Of a DNA stretch of 64,000 nt, positions 30,158-40,162 are shown piece after piece. Position 1 is the first letter of the stretch. Every line of letters starts with the position of its first letter. Location of the stretch: the NCBI GenBank assembly GCA_031287525.1, contig JAITSU010000068.1, positions 27,461 to 91,460 on the forward strand. The letters are read 5' to 3'. The stretch is from Zoogloeaceae bacterium (GTDB lineage Bacteria; Pseudomonadota; Gammaproteobacteria; Burkholderiales; Rhodocyclaceae). The position numbers were made by a program, and so were the translations under genes. A model generated the notes under the pieces. That model saw only the letters and a list, made by a program, of their open reading frames with translations. It was not told the DNA's origin and ran no database searches.

Positions 30158-31948
30158 CTAGTTATCGACGCGCAGCACCGCCAGGAACGCTTCCTGGGGA
30201 ATCTCCACGCTGCCCACCTGTTTCATGCGTTTTTTACCAGCCTTTTGTTTTTCCAGCAGTTTTTTCTTGCGCGTAATGTCGCCGCCATAACACTTCGCCA
30301 GCACATCCTTACGCATCGCCTTGACATTTTCACGCGCCAGAATATTACTCCCAATCGCAGCCTGAATCGCCACATCGTACATCTGACGGGGAATCAGTTC
30401 GCGCATTTTCGCCGCCAGTTCCCGCCCGCGATACTGGGAATTGGAACGGTGCACAATCAGCGACAGCGCGTCCACCTTGTCGCCGTTGATGAGAATATCC
30501 AGCTTCACCACGTCGGCGGGGCGGTATTCCCTGAACTCGTAATCCAGCGACGCATAGCCGCGCGACACCGATTTCAGCTTGTCGAAAAAATCCATCACCA
30601 CTTCCGCCATCGGCATCTCGTAAACCAGCTTTACCTGACGCCCGTGGTAATGCATATCCACCTGATTGCCACGCTTCTGGTTGCAGAGGGTGATGACGCT
30701 GCCCAGATAATCCTGCGGCACAAAAATGGTGGTCGTGATGATGGGTTCGCGGATTTCCTCGATTTTCGAGAGGTCTGGCAGCCGCGAAGGATTTTCCACC
30801 CGCAAACTCGAACCATCGCGCAACATCACCTCATAAACCACTGTCGGCGCGGTGGTAATCAAATCCTGGTCGAATTCCCGCTCCAGTCGCTCCTGCACGA
30901 TTTCCATGTGCAGGAGTCCCAGAAACCCGCAGCGAAAGCCGAAGCCCAAGGCCTGCGAAACTTCCGGCTCGTATTGCAGGGAAGCGTCGTTCAATTTCAG
31001 CTTTTCCAGCGAATCGCGCAACTGGTCATACTGATTCGCTTCCACCGGATACAGCCCCGCGAACACCTGCGGCTTGATTTCCTTGAAACCCGGCAGCGCC
31101 GCCGCCGCCGGACGGATCGCCAGCGTGACCGTATCGCCTACCTTGGCAGAATCCAGTTCCTTGATATTGGAGATGACAAAACCCACCTCGCCCGCCAGCA
31201 AAGCTTCCCGTTGCACCGACTTGGGCGTGAACACGCCAACCTGCTCGCAGAGATACTGCTTGCCATTGGACATAAACAAAATCCGGTCTTTCGGGCGTAG
31301 CGCGCCATCCACCACCCGCACCAGCATCACCACACCCACATAATTATCAAACCATGAATCGACAATCAATGCCGTGAGCGGCGCATCCGCATCGCCCTCC
31401 GGCGGCGGCACACGCGCCACCACCGCCTCAAGAATATCCTCGACGCCCAGCCCGGTCTTGGCAGACGCCAACACCGCCTCGGTCGCGTCAATCCCGATGA
31501 CATCCTCAATTTCCTGACGGGCGTTATCCGGGTCGGCGGAAGGCAGGTCAATTTTGTTCAACACCGGCAACACTTCCACATCCAGCTCAATCGCCGTGTA
31601 GCAATTCGCCACCGTCTGCGCCTCCACGCCCTGCGACGCGTCCACCACCAACAACGCCCCCTCGCAGGCTGAAAGCGAGCGCGACACCTCGTAAGAAAAA
31701 TCCACGTGTCCCGGCGTATCAATCAGATTCAGGTTGTAAACCCGCCCATCCCGCGCCTTGTAATCCAGCGCCGCCGTCTGCGCCTTGATGGTAATGCCGC
31801 GCTCGCGCTCAATGTCCATGGAATCAAGCACCTGCGCCTCCATCTCGCGGTCGGAAAGCCCGCCGCAATAATGGATGATGCGGTCAGCCAGCGTGGATTT
31901 ACCGTGGTCAATGTGGGCGATGATGGAAAAATTACGGATGTGCTTCAT
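30158..31948 (-). CDS. lepA: Elongation factor 4 (LepA)
   Basis: 596 aa from ATG 31946-31948 ([20 protein letters not shown]). Ribosome-bound GTPase. G1 [14 protein letters not shown]3 [15 protein letters not shown]4 [10 protein letters not shown], and the LepA-specific C-terminal domain ([20 protein letters not shown] and [20 protein letters not shown]). An open frame upstream is not family-like. First gene of the lepA-lepB-DUF4845-rnc-era-recO cluster. Confidence 0.97.
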   Translation of the reverse strand: MKHIRNFSIIAHIDHGKSTLADRIIHYCGGLSDREMEAQVLDSMDIERERGITIKAQTAALDYKARDGRVYNLNLIDTPGHVDFSYEVSRSLSACEGALLVVDASQGVEAQTVANCYTAIELDVEVLPVLNKIDLPSADPDNARQEIEDVIGIDATEAVLASAKTGLGVEDILEAVVARVPPPEGDADAPLTALIVDSWFDNYVGVVMLVRVVDGALRPKDRILFMSNGKQYLCEQVGVFTPKSVQREALLAGEVGFVISNIKELDSAKVGDTVTLAIRPAAAALPGFKEIKPQVFAGLYPVEANQYDQLRDSLEKLKLNDASLQYEPEVSQALGFGFRCGFLGLLHMEIVQERLEREFDQDLITTAPTVVYEVMLRDGSSLRVENPSRLPDLSKIEEIREPIITTTIFVPQDYLGSVITLCNQKRGNQVDMHYHGRQVKLVYEMPMAEVVMDFFDKLKSVSRGYASLDYEFREYRPADVVKLDILINGDKVDALSLIVHRSNSQYRGRELAAKMRELIPRQMYDVAIQAAIGSNILARENVKAMRKDVLAKCYGGDITRKKKLLEKQKAGKKRMKQVGSVEIPQEAFLAVLRVDN

Positions 31949-32312
31949 GCCGTCCCGTTCAGAAACAACGCGCGCCCCCCAACAAGGTAAAAGGTAACGC
32001 GCGCTGCATACAAAATCTGGAAAACTGGCGATTGTAACGGAGTTCAAGCAAAACGGCACGTATCTTTGACATCAGCAGAGTAGCGGGAGCATCCTGCTCC
32101 CGCTGGCAGGTTACGAACGAGAGCAGGATGCTCCCGCCACTTTTGATCCCGCTCCCGCAAGGGAAGTAGGTAAAACATGGCAAACCGCGCGCGCTTTCAG
32201 CGGATGGTTTGATTGAAGAAACCTTTTCCCCGCCTGGTACGGTATTCGCCCCTGCGCCCCGATTCCTGATACCCGATATACTGACGCCCTTTCCATTCCC
32301 CCCGCCGCAAAC
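31949..32312. other. Intergenic region between lepA and rimO with a REPIN-like doublet
   Basis: About 360 bp between divergent genes. It holds the two-hairpin repeat at 32080-32140 and presumably promoters for both directions. No gene or clear consensus promoter was seen. Confidence 0.6.
32080..32140. repeat. REPIN-like doublet, GTGGCGGGAGCA family
   Basis: Two inverted hairpins: AGCGGGAGCATCCTGCTCCC then, after ~16 bases, GAGAGCAGGATGCTCCCGCC. The arms are the same motif in opposite orientation, so the whole 61 bp can also fold as one long stem. Same family as 20449-20472 and 20662-20688. Confidence 0.8.
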
Positions 32313-33632
32313 ATGAACCCGCCCCGCATTGGTTTTGTTTCTCTTGGTTGTCCGAAAGCGTCCAGCGACGCGGAGCAGATTTTGACGCGCTTGCGCTCGG
32401 AGGGTTATCTGATTGCGCCGACTTACCGCGATGCCGATCTGGTGGTGGTCAATACCTGCGGCTTCATCGACGCCGCTGTGACCGAATCGCTGGACGCCAT
32501 CGGTGAGGCGCTGGCGGAAAATGGCAAAGTCATTGTCACCGGCTGTCTGGGCGCGCGGGAAAACGTCGTGCTGGCGGCGCATCCAGAAGTGCTGGCGGTG
32601 ACTGGTCCTCATGCCGCCGATGAAGTCATGGCGGCGATTCACCAGCATCTTCCGCCTGAGCACGATCCGTTCGCGTCGCTCGTCCCGCCGCAAGGCATCC
32701 GCCTGACGCCCGACCATTTCGCCTACCTGAAAATTTCCGAAGGTTGCAACCATCGTTGTACCTTCTGCATCATCCCGTCGCTGCGCGGCGCGCTCGTTTC
32801 CCGACCCGTTGGCGACGTGCTCGAAGAAGTGCGCAAACTTGCCGAAGCGGGCGTCAAGGAATTGCTTGTCATCTCGCAAGACACCAGCGCCTACGGCGTC
32901 GACCTCAAATATCGCACCGGCTTCTGGGGCGGCAAACCCGTCAAGACCCGCCTGAAAGAACTCTGCGAGGCGCTCGCCAGCCTGGGCGTCTGGGTGCGGT
33001 TGCATTACGTCTACCCCTACCCCGCCGTAGACGACCTGATTCCTCTTATGGCGGCTGGCAAAATCCTGCCCTATCTGGATGTGCCCTTCCAACACGCCAA
33101 TCCGCGCATCCTCGCCGCCATGAAGCGCCCCGCCGCCGCCGAAAACATGCTCGCCCGCATCCGCCGCTGGCGGGAAATCTGCCCGGAAATCGTCATTCGC
33201 TCCACCTTCATCACCGGCTTCCCCGGCGAAACGGAAGCGGAATTTCAGGAATTGCTGGACTTTCTCAAAGCCGCGCAACTGGACAGAGTGGGCGCATTCG
33301 CCTACTCCCCCGTAGACGGCGCAGCCGCCAACCACCTCCCCGACCTGCCCCCCGAAACCGAACGCGAAGACCGCCGCCGCCGTTTAATGGAATTGCAGGA
33401 AGACATCAGCGCCGAAAAGCTCGCCCAAAAAATCGGCAAGGAAATCACCGTGCTGGTCGACGCCGTCGACGAAGAAGGCACAATGGCAAGAACCGCAGGC
33501 GACGCGCCGGAAGTCGACGGCATGGTGTATATCGACGACTTCTTCGACGCCGCAGCGGGCGATTTTATTCGGGTCAAAATTGTGGATGCGGATGAACATG
33601 ACCTGTATGCAGAAGCTTGCGAAGCGGATTGA
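32313..33632 (+). CDS. rimO: Ribosomal protein uS12 methylthiotransferase RimO
   Basis: 439 aa. Radical-SAM enzyme adding a methylthio group to Asp88 of ribosomal protein S12. N-terminal UPF0004 domain ([19 protein letters not shown], with the auxiliary cluster Cys), radical SAM motif [17 protein letters not shown], and C-terminal TRAM domain ([20 protein letters not shown]). The CPKA-SSDAE variant and length identify RimO rather than MiaB. No close partner gene; the FAD-linked dehydrogenase gene begins 8 bp after it. Confidence 0.95.
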   Translation: MNPPRIGFVSLGCPKASSDAEQILTRLRSEGYLIAPTYRDADLVVVNTCGFIDAAVTESLDAIGEALAENGKVIVTGCLGARENVVLAAHPEVLAVTGPHAADEVMAAIHQHLPPEHDPFASLVPPQGIRLTPDHFAYLKISEGCNHRCTFCIIPSLRGALVSRPVGDVLEEVRKLAEAGVKELLVISQDTSAYGVDLKYRTGFWGGKPVKTRLKELCEALASLGVWVRLHYVYPYPAVDDLIPLMAAGKILPYLDVPFQHANPRILAAMKRPAAAENMLARIRRWREICPEIVIRSTFITGFPGETEAEFQELLDFLKAAQLDRVGAFAYSPVDGAAANHLPDLPPETEREDRRRRLMELQEDISAEKLAQKIGKEITVLVDAVDEEGTMARTAGDAPEVDGMVYIDDFFDAAAGDFIRVKIVDADEHDLYAEACEAD

Positions 33633-33640
33633 TTATTGAC

Positions 33641-35065
33641 ATGTACTCCGCCTCTGAACCCACCGCTTTCCTGACGCGGCTCGCCGCCATCGTCGGTGCT
33701 TCGCATCTCATCACCGACCCTGCCGACCTCGCGCCCTGCCTTACCGACTGGCGCGGGCGTTATACGGGCAGGGCGTTGGCGGCGGCGCGTCCTGGCAGCG
33801 CTGCGGAAGTGCAGGCGATTGTGCGCGAATGTCTGGCGGCGGGTGTGGCGATGGTGCCGCAGGGCGGCAACACGGGGCTGGTGGGCGGGGCGACGCCGGA
33901 TGTTGGCGGGCGGGCGTTGGTGATTCAGCTTGCCCGCATGAACCGCGTCCGCAGCATTGACCGCGTGAATCACGCGCTGGTCGTGGAAGCGGGCTGCGCG
34001 CTGGCGCAAATCCAGAGCGCCGCCGAAGCGGTGGGGCGGCTGTTTCCCCTCTCGCTTGCCGCCGAAGGCAGTTGTCAGATTGGCGGCAATCTCGCCACCA
34101 ACGCGGGCGGTGTGCAGGTGTTGCGCTATGGCACGATGCGCGATCTGACGCTGGGGCTGGAAGCCGTGTTGCCGAACGGCGAACTCTGGTCAGGGCTGAC
34201 AGCGCTCCGCAAAAACAATACCGGCTACGACCTGCGCCATTTGCTCATCGGCGCGGAAGGCACGCTCGGCATCATCACCGCCGCCGCCCTGAAACTTTTT
34301 CCCCTGCCCGCCGAAACGGTCACCGGCTGGCTGGGCGTCGCCTCGCCCGCTGCCGCCATCGACCTGCTCTCCAAAACCCGTATGGGTTTTGACGCGCAGT
34401 TGACGGCGTTTGAACTCATCTGCCCCCTTTCCCTGCAACTCGTCCGGCGGCATTTTCCCCATCTCCCCCCGCCCCCATCCGCGCCCTGGCATGTGCTCTG
34501 CGAGTTTTCCGGCAGCGGTGAAGATAACTTGCGGCACAAGGCAGAAAACTTCCTCACCGCCCGCTTGCGAGATGGCGCGATTTCGGACGGCATACTGGCG
34601 CAAACGAACGCGCAGCGCAAAAATCTTTGGGCCTTGCGCGAGAACATTTCCGAAGCGCAGAAAAAGGAAGGCATCAGCATCAAACACGACATCGCCCTGC
34701 CGACTTCCCGCGTCGCTGAATTCCTGGAGCGCGTCGAACCCTTGCTGACCGCCCGCTTCCCCGACATCCGCCACGTCGCCTTCGGTCATCTGGGCGACGG
34801 CAACCTGCATTTCAATGTTTCCATGCAGAACTCCGCCGCCAACGCCCGTCTGCTCGCGCGTGAACACGAAGTGAACGAAATCGTCTACGACCTCGTGCAC
34901 ACGCTGGAAGGCAGCATTTCCGCCGAACACGGCATCGGTCAGTTAAAGCGCGAATTTCTCACCCGCTACAAAACCCCGGCGCAACTCGCCGCCATGCGCG
35001 CCATCAAACACGCGCTCGACCCTGCGGGGCTGATGAATCCGGGAAAAATTTTCGAGGCGTTTTAA
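33641..35065 (+). CDS. FAD-binding oxidase, D-2-hydroxyacid/glycolate dehydrogenase type
   Basis: 474 aa from ATG 33641. FAD_binding_4 domain: VPQGGNTGLVGGATP and AEGSCQIGGNLATNAGGVQV, then KNNTGYDLRHLLIGAEGTLG; C-terminal FAD-oxidase_C domain with HVAFGHLGDGNLHFNV and SISAEHGIGQLKREFL. This is the GlcD/D-2-hydroxyglutarate dehydrogenase/LdhD group, oxidising a D-2-hydroxyacid. No GlcE or GlcF partners are adjacent, which favours a stand-alone D-2-hydroxyglutarate or D-lactate type enzyme; the substrate is not certain. Confidence 0.88.
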   Translation: MYSASEPTAFLTRLAAIVGASHLITDPADLAPCLTDWRGRYTGRALAAARPGSAAEVQAIVRECLAAGVAMVPQGGNTGLVGGATPDVGGRALVIQLARMNRVRSIDRVNHALVVEAGCALAQIQSAAEAVGRLFPLSLAAEGSCQIGGNLATNAGGVQVLRYGTMRDLTLGLEAVLPNGELWSGLTALRKNNTGYDLRHLLIGAEGTLGIITAAALKLFPLPAETVTGWLGVASPAAAIDLLSKTRMGFDAQLTAFELICPLSLQLVRRHFPHLPPPPSAPWHVLCEFSGSGEDNLRHKAENFLTARLRDGAISDGILAQTNAQRKNLWALRENISEAQKKEGISIKHDIALPTSRVAEFLERVEPLLTARFPDIRHVAFGHLGDGNLHFNVSMQNSAANARLLAREHEVNEIVYDLVHTLEGSISAEHGIGQLKREFLTRYKTPAQLAAMRAIKHALDPAGLMNPGKIFEAF

Positions 35066-35610
35066 TGAACATGGCACACAAAAACACACGCGGTCTGCGC
35101 TTGCTCTGCATACTTCTAGGCTTAACCATGTTCGCTGGCTGCGGCATCCTGGGCAGCGGGAAAAGCGGCGGTGGCACGGGGACGACATCGACGCAGAAAA
35201 AGCCCTCCCCCTTTGCGCGTAATCTGGAAGCAACGCCGCAGGGCAAGGAGGTGGTGATGTACGCGCTGGGGCTGATTGGCACGGATTACCGCTTCGGCGG
35301 CAAGAATCCGTCCGCCGGGCTGGATTGTTCCGGCATGGTGGCGTATATCTTTCAGCAAGCAGCCCGCTACACGGTCAGCGGCAGCGCCGCCAACATCGCC
35401 CAAAAGGGGAAGAACGTGCGCCCCGAAGCCATCCGCCCCGGCGATTTGGTGTTTTTCAACACCCTGAACCGCCCGCGCTCCCATGTCGGCATCTACATCG
35501 GCGACCTGCGTTTTGTGCACGCGCCTTCGACCAACGGACAGGTGCGTATCGACAGTCTGGAAAACAGCTACTACTCAACTCGTTTTGAGGAGGCGCGCAG
35601 CTATTTTTAG
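35065..35610 (+). CDS. NlpC/P60-family peptidoglycan hydrolase lipoprotein
   Basis: 181 aa. Lipoprotein signal with lipobox LTMFAGCGILGSG (Cys ~28). Catalytic domain: YRFGGKNPSAGLDCSGMVAY gives the Cys nucleophile, RPRSHVGIYIGDLRFVHAP the His. Expected to cleave gamma-D-Glu-meso-DAP bonds, as Spr/MepS does. Its ATG shares one base with the preceding TAA (TAATG), so it is translationally coupled to the dehydrogenase gene although the functions look unrelated. Confidence 0.92.
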   Translation: MNMAHKNTRGLRLLCILLGLTMFAGCGILGSGKSGGGTGTTSTQKKPSPFARNLEATPQGKEVVMYALGLIGTDYRFGGKNPSAGLDCSGMVAYIFQQAARYTVSGSAANIAQKGKNVRPEAIRPGDLVFFNTLNRPRSHVGIYIGDLRFVHAPSTNGQVRIDSLENSYYSTRFEEARSYF

Positions 35611-35616
35611 CGCAGA

Positions 35617-35672
35617 GTGGCGAGAACTCCCAGATTCCATGTTTGAAACAGGGCGCTGGAAGCTCCCGCCAC
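35617..35672. repeat. Palindromic repeat, GTGGCGAGA/TCCCGCCAC-bounded
   Basis: 56 bp bounded by GTGGCGAGAACTCCC and GGAAGCTCCCGCCAC, inverted ends similar to the GTGGCGGGAGCA family, with an unrelated centre. It lies between the convergent NlpC/P60 and pit genes. Confidence 0.55.
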
Positions 35673-35676
35673 CATG

Positions 35677-37176
35677 TTACAAAAATTGGGCGGCGACCCA
35701 GAATATCCCCGCCGCCAGCAGCATGGAAATGGGAAAGGTCAGCACCCAGGCGAGCAGGATGTTTTTCAGGGTGTTGCCATGCAAGCCGCTGCGATTGGCC
35801 ACCATCGTGCCGGCAACGCCGGACGACAGGATGTGCGTGGTGGACACCGGCAAGCTGTAAAGATTCGCCGCGCCGATGGCGATGGCGGCGGTAATCTGGG
35901 CGCTCATGCCTTGGGCATAGGTCATGCCCTGTTTGCCGATGCGCTCACCGACTGTTTCCACGACGCGCCGCCAGCCGACCATCGTCCCCAAGCCGAGCGC
36001 CAGCGCAATCGCCAGCGTGACCCAGATGGGGGAATATTCGGTGGTGGCGGTGAGGTCTTTCCGCAGACGGTTCAAGTCGGATTTTTCGCGGGCAGCAAGC
36101 GTTGAGAGTTTGCCGGTCTGCTTGGCGACCTCATCCAGACAGAGCAGGTCGCGGCGCACTTCAATCCGTTTGTCGTCCGCCAGCATCGTGTAATCGTGCA
36201 CGCCATTCAGGTTTGTCAGCAGGCGCTGAATCGTCGCCGACGTATGGGCGACTTCGCAACGATAGGGGGTCGACGATGTGAGCGCGGGAGCGGCGGAAGC
36301 ATCCGCCATATCATCAACAATCGCGGGCGGCGCTTGCAGCAGCAGCGCGTCTTGATGCTTTTCGTAAAGCTGTTTCAGGTAATGCGCGGCTTCGCGGGTG
36401 CTTTCAATCTGATAGGCGCTGCTGCCCTGATTCAACACAAACTGGGCGGGCAGGAAGCAGATGAGCACCAGCATGATGAGTCCGATGCCTTTTTGCCCGT
36501 CGTTGGAGCCATGCACAAAACTGACCGCCATCGCGGAGAGGACAAGCATGAGCCGGATCCAGAACGGGGGGTGTTTCCTGTTTTTCAGTTCCACGCGCAT
36601 TTCCGGCGCGCGATGCATCCTGCCGAGAGGACGCCAGCGTTTCAGTCCGAGCAGGATGATACCGGCGAGCACAAAACCCATGACGGGGGAAAAAATGAGC
36701 GACAGCCCGATGTCGATGGCTTTTTGCCAGTTGATGCTGTCCGCAATGGGCAGGTTATTCAGTAACGCATTGGCAAGACCGACGCCGAGTACCGCGCCAA
36801 TCAGGGTGTGGGAACTGGACGCGGGAATGCCGAAAAACCATGTCCCCAGATTCCAGGCGATGGCGGCGGTCAGCAGGGAAAACACCATGACCAGCCCGCG
36901 CGCGCCAGTGTCGACATTGATGAGCAATTCGACGGGCAGCAGATGGACGATGGCATAGGCGACGCCGACACCGCCAAAGAGCACACCCAGAAAATTGAAA
37001 GTGCCGGAGAGCATGACCGCCCGATAAGGCGACATGGTTTTGGTATAAATCACGGTCGCGACGGCATTCGCCGTATCGTGAAAGCCATTGATGAATTCAA
37101 AGGAAAGCGTGAACAACAACGCCAGACCAAGGCTCACAAGAACCCACGGATTCGTCCCGCCCAGAAAATCGAACAT
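35677..37176 (-). CDS. pit: Inorganic phosphate transporter, PiT family
   Basis: 499 aa from ATG 37174-37176. Both PHO4 signature segments are present: FEFINGFHDTANAVATVIYT near the N-terminus and SFVHGSNDGQKGIGLIM in the middle, separated from the C-terminal TM block by a large cytoplasmic loop (~residues 260-400). About ten hydrophobic segments. Proton-coupled metal-phosphate symporter of low affinity. No phoU-like gene adjacent; the large loop may serve a regulatory role. Fits with the PPK2 gene for polyphosphate metabolism. Confidence 0.93.
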   Translation of the reverse strand: MFDFLGGTNPWVLVSLGLALLFTLSFEFINGFHDTANAVATVIYTKTMSPYRAVMLSGTFNFLGVLFGGVGVAYAIVHLLPVELLINVDTGARGLVMVFSLLTAAIAWNLGTWFFGIPASSSHTLIGAVLGVGLANALLNNLPIADSINWQKAIDIGLSLIFSPVMGFVLAGIILLGLKRWRPLGRMHRAPEMRVELKNRKHPPFWIRLMLVLSAMAVSFVHGSNDGQKGIGLIMLVLICFLPAQFVLNQGSSAYQIESTREAAHYLKQLYEKHQDALLLQAPPAIVDDMADASAAPALTSSTPYRCEVAHTSATIQRLLTNLNGVHDYTMLADDKRIEVRRDLLCLDEVAKQTGKLSTLAAREKSDLNRLRKDLTATTEYSPIWVTLAIALALGLGTMVGWRRVVETVGERIGKQGMTYAQGMSAQITAAIAIGAANLYSLPVSTTHILSSGVAGTMVANRSGLHGNTLKNILLAWVLTFPISMLLAAGIFWVAAQFL

Positions 37177-37239
37177 GCAGTGTACCGTCAAGGAAATAGC
37201 GGAATCATGCCAGAAATCAGGGGCATTTCCAAAGCTAAT

Positions 37240-37797
37240 TTAACGCTGCAAGTTGTCGTCTGACCCCGGATAATGCTGTTCCATTCCCGACAGCATATAA
37301 CGGGTGCGGCTGTGGATTTGCTCCTGCATCTGTTGCAGCACCTTCTGGCTTTGATCCATATACGCCGACATCATGTTTTGCAGGGCGGGCTGTTGCAGGT
37401 GCATGAACTGCGCCAGAAAATCCGGTGACATGGCGGGATTTTCGCCAAAGACGGTGCGGGATTGTTCTTGCAGCTTGTGCTGGAATTCGGTGAAGGAGCG
37501 CACATTGTTTTCCAGATATTTACCCAACATGCCCTGCATGGCGTTGCCGTAAAGCCGAATCATGATGCCCAGAAGTTCGCAGGAAAAAATCGGCACACCA
37601 CAGCTTTCCTCTTCCAGCAGAATCTGCAACATGATGCTGCGCGTCAGGTCTTCGCCGGTTTTGGCGTCGACGACCTGAAAATGATCGTAATGCAGCACCA
37701 GGTCTTTCACGTCAGAGAGCGTGATATAGCTGCTGGTGAGGGTGTCGTACAGGCGACGATTGGGGTATTTCTTGATTTGCCGGACTTCTGCGGTCAT
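37240..37797 (-). CDS. phaR: Polyhydroxyalkanoate synthesis regulator PhaR
   Basis: 185 aa. The N-terminal PHB/PHA accumulation DNA-binding domain begins EVRQIKKYPNRRLYDTLTSS, followed by ITLSDVKDLVLHYDHFQVVD and a second PHB_acc repeat (SIMLQILLEEESCGVPIFSC). The C-terminal half is Gln/Met-rich and helical. PhaR binds PHA granules and represses phasin and phaR genes. Gene lies downstream of phaB. Confidence 0.94.
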   Translation of the reverse strand: MTAEVRQIKKYPNRRLYDTLTSSYITLSDVKDLVLHYDHFQVVDAKTGEDLTRSIMLQILLEEESCGVPIFSCELLGIMIRLYGNAMQGMLGKYLENNVRSFTEFQHKLQEQSRTVFGENPAMSPDFLAQFMHLQQPALQNMMSAYMDQSQKVLQQMQEQIHSRTRYMLSGMEQHYPGSDDNLQR

Positions 37798-37856
37798 CTG
37801 GTTTTGCTCCGTAATTTGTATGTTACTGCGTTATGTGCAGTGCAGCATTATAAGCG

Positions 37857-37884
37857 TAAAAAAGCCCGACTTACGTCGGGCTTC
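37857..37884 (-). terminator. Rho-independent terminator after phaB
   Basis: Minus strand: AAGCCCGAC-GTAA-GTCGGGCTT followed by TTTTACGC. A nine-bp perfect stem with a four-base loop, between phaB and phaR, so phaR probably has its own promoter in the remaining gap. Confidence 0.9.
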
Positions 37885-37924
37885 GCTTCTGCCATTGGCA
37901 ACAGGCAGGAACAGGGTTTTCGCC

Positions 37925-38668
37925 TTATTGGTAGTTCAGGCCACCATTGATATTCAGCGTCGCGCCGGTGGTGAAACCGGAGAGTTCGTCCGCCAGAAAA
38001 GCGACGGCAAAACCGATTTCTTCGGGCTTGGCAAGACGCTTCACGGGTACGGAATCAATGATGCCTTTCAGGATGTCTTCACGGATGGCAGTGACCATCT
38101 TGGTGGCGACATAGCCGGGGGCGACGGCATTGACCGTCACGCCCTTGGTGGCGAGTTCCTGCGCCAGCGCCTTGGTGAAGCCAATCACGCCCGCCTTGGC
38201 AGCGGAGTAGTTGGTTTGACCGGCTTGACCCTTGACGCCATTGACCGACGAAATGTTGATGATACGACCCCAGCCGCGATCCGCCATTTTTGTGGAAAAC
38301 TGCTTGGTGACGTTGAACAGGCTGGACAGGTTGGTGTTGATGACCGCATCCCATTGTTCGCGTTCCATCCCCTTGAACATCTTGTCGCGGGTGATACCGG
38401 CGTTGTTCACCAGAATGTCGATGGGGCCGGCTTTTTGTTCGGCTTCCGCCGCCAGCTTTTGCACCGAGGCGAGGTCAGCCACGTCGCCAGCGACGGTGAT
38501 GAAATCCTTGAAACCGGCGGCTTCCTGCTCTTTCAGCCATTCTTCCGGTTTGTCAAATTGGGGATGGTAGGCTGCGACAACTTTATGACCTGCTTTGGCC
38601 AAAGCCTGAGCGATGGCAGTACCAAGGCCGCCCATGGCGCCGGTTACGAGAGCTACACGTTGTGTCAT
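37925..38668 (-). CDS. phaB: Acetoacetyl-CoA reductase
   Basis: 247 aa. Short-chain dehydrogenase making (R)-3-hydroxybutyryl-CoA for polyhydroxybutyrate. NADPH site VTGAMGGLGTAIAQAL, catalytic Ser in IINISSVNGVKGQAG and the Tyr-Lys pair in QTNYSAAKAGVIGF; HPQFDKPEEWLKEQEAAGF and GFTTGATLNINGG match PhaB-type reductases better than FabG. Followed by its own terminator and then phaR. Confidence 0.93.
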   Translation of the reverse strand: MTQRVALVTGAMGGLGTAIAQALAKAGHKVVAAYHPQFDKPEEWLKEQEAAGFKDFITVAGDVADLASVQKLAAEAEQKAGPIDILVNNAGITRDKMFKGMEREQWDAVINTNLSSLFNVTKQFSTKMADRGWGRIINISSVNGVKGQAGQTNYSAAKAGVIGFTKALAQELATKGVTVNAVAPGYVATKMVTAIREDILKGIIDSVPVKRLAKPEEIGFAVAFLADELSGFTTGATLNINGGLNYQ

Positions 38669-38808
38669 AACTATCCTTTCCTCATGATTGAGTAGTGGTT
38701 GTAGAAAGGGGACAACTTAGCAGAAAAACGATTCTTCTGCCCGTATTTTTTGCGTTGCAACATCCGGGAATCCACTGGCATGAACGGGAAAACAGGCAGA
38801 ATTTTCAG

Positions 38809-38854
38809 CAAAAATAAAGGGTTACGGGCGCACTGACGCGCGCTCCGTAACCCC
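38809..38854 (-). terminator. Rho-independent terminator after the cytochrome c gene
   Basis: Minus strand: GGGTTACGG ... CCGTAACCC, a nine-bp stem with a GC-rich 17-base inner part that can pair further, followed by TTTATTTTTG. Lies between the cytochrome stop and phaB. Confidence 0.8.
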
Positions 38855-38886
38855 TGCATGAACCCAACCGCGTCCGACTGCGCCGC

Positions 38887-39516
38887 TTACGGCAGGCTGT
38901 TCAGATAGGCGGCGACGGCGGTGATGTCCGCGTTTTTCAGCGGCGCGACGGCGGCGGACATTTGCGCTTCCTGACGTTCGCCGGTTTTGTCGCGGTAGCG
39001 CGTGACGGAGAGAACGATATATTCAGGGTGTTGGCTCGCCAGACGCGGGATGGTTTCGTTGCCATGCGCCGTACTGCCGTGGCAACGCAGACAAAGCTGG
39101 TTGTAAATCTGCTTGCCTTTGGCGACCAGGGTCGCATCCGGCTTGCCGGGGCGGGGATTTTGTCCGGCGTAGAACAGGGAGATTTGTATCTTTTCTTCCT
39201 CGCTCAAAACCTTGATCAGCCCTTGCATGAATTCATCCTTGCGCTGCCCGCGCCCGAATCTGCGCGTTTGTTCCAGCAGGTAGTCGGCATTTTGCCCGGC
39301 AAGATTGGGGACTTCCGGCAATTTGCTGACGCCATTCCCGCCGTGGCAATTCACGCAGAAAAAGGACGCCTTCTTGCCCTCCACCTGCGCGCTTCGCAAG
39401 GCTTGCGAATCATCCTGAATGGCCTGCAAGCGCGCATCGCCCGCCCACAACGAAGCGGAAAAGGTTCCCGCCAAAAACATGCATGTCAGAATTCGCCGCA
39501 TTTGCTCACGCCTCAT
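38887..39516 (-). CDS. Di-haem cytochrome c, c4-like
   Basis: 209 aa. Signal peptide (RRILTCMFLAGTFSASLWAG) then two class I cytochrome domains with CVNCHGGNGVSK at ~53 and CLRCHGSTAHG at ~143, giving two covalent haems. The two-domain layout and size match cytochrome c4, a periplasmic electron carrier to terminal oxidases. Starts at ATG 39514-39516, six bases after AAGGAG; an internal ATG five codons later is possible. Confidence 0.9.
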   Translation of the reverse strand: MRREQMRRILTCMFLAGTFSASLWAGDARLQAIQDDSQALRSAQVEGKKASFFCVNCHGGNGVSKLPEVPNLAGQNADYLLEQTRRFGRGQRKDEFMQGLIKVLSEEEKIQISLFYAGQNPRPGKPDATLVAKGKQIYNQLCLRCHGSTAHGNETIPRLASQHPEYIVLSVTRYRDKTGERQEAQMSAAVAPLKNADITAVAAYLNSLP

Positions 39517-39546
39517 TACTTTCTCCTTTTTCCCTAAGCCTCTATT

Positions 39547-40104
39547 CTAGAGCCGGATGAAGTGTTCCCGGTAGTATTTCAGTTCATCAATGGATTCATA
39601 AATATCCGCCAGCGCCTCATGCGCGCCACGTTTCTGGAAGCCCTTGTAAATCGCGGGCGCCCAACGCTTGCTCAACTCCTTCAACGTGCTCACATCCAGA
39701 TTGCGATAGTGAAACCACGCTTCCAGCGTCGGCATATAACGTGCCATGAAACGGCGATCCTGACAAATGCTGTTGCCGCACATGGGCGATGAAGTCTTGG
39801 GGACGAATTGTTGCACAAATTCGAGCGCGCGGGCTTCAATTTCGCTCTCATCATACACGGAAGCGCGCACCCGTTCGACCAAACCGGAACGCGCATGGGT
39901 TTTTTGATTCCATTCATCCATGCCGGACAGGACAACCTCGGACTGATGGACTGCCCAGACCGGCGACTCGCCCAGAACATCCAGGTTCGAGTTCGTCACC
40001 ACGATGGCCAGTTCGATAATGCGGTCAGCATCAGGATTGAGTCCCGTCATTTCCATATCCAGCCAAACGAGGTTTGTTGCGTCGCGTGCCATATAATTGA
40101 CCAT
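39547..40104 (-). CDS. orn: Oligoribonuclease
   Basis: 185 aa. DEDD-family 3'-5' exonuclease degrading di- to pentaribonucleotides, including linear pGpG from cyclic di-GMP. The first acidic pair is in [35 protein letters not shown] and [20 protein letters not shown] complete the set. Divergent from the M48 peptidase gene with 58 bp between them, an arrangement seen in other Betaproteobacteria. Confidence 0.96.
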   Translation of the reverse strand: MVNYMARDATNLVWLDMEMTGLNPDADRIIELAIVVTNSNLDVLGESPVWAVHQSEVVLSGMDEWNQKTHARSGLVERVRASVYDESEIEARALEFVQQFVPKTSSPMCGNSICQDRRFMARYMPTLEAWFHYRNLDVSTLKELSKRWAPAIYKGFQKRGAHEALADIYESIDELKYYREHFIRL

Positions 40105-40162
40105 CGTCCAAAGCTGCTATTGTGGCATAGCTTCACCCGACAAATCTTGTGGAAATTAAAAC

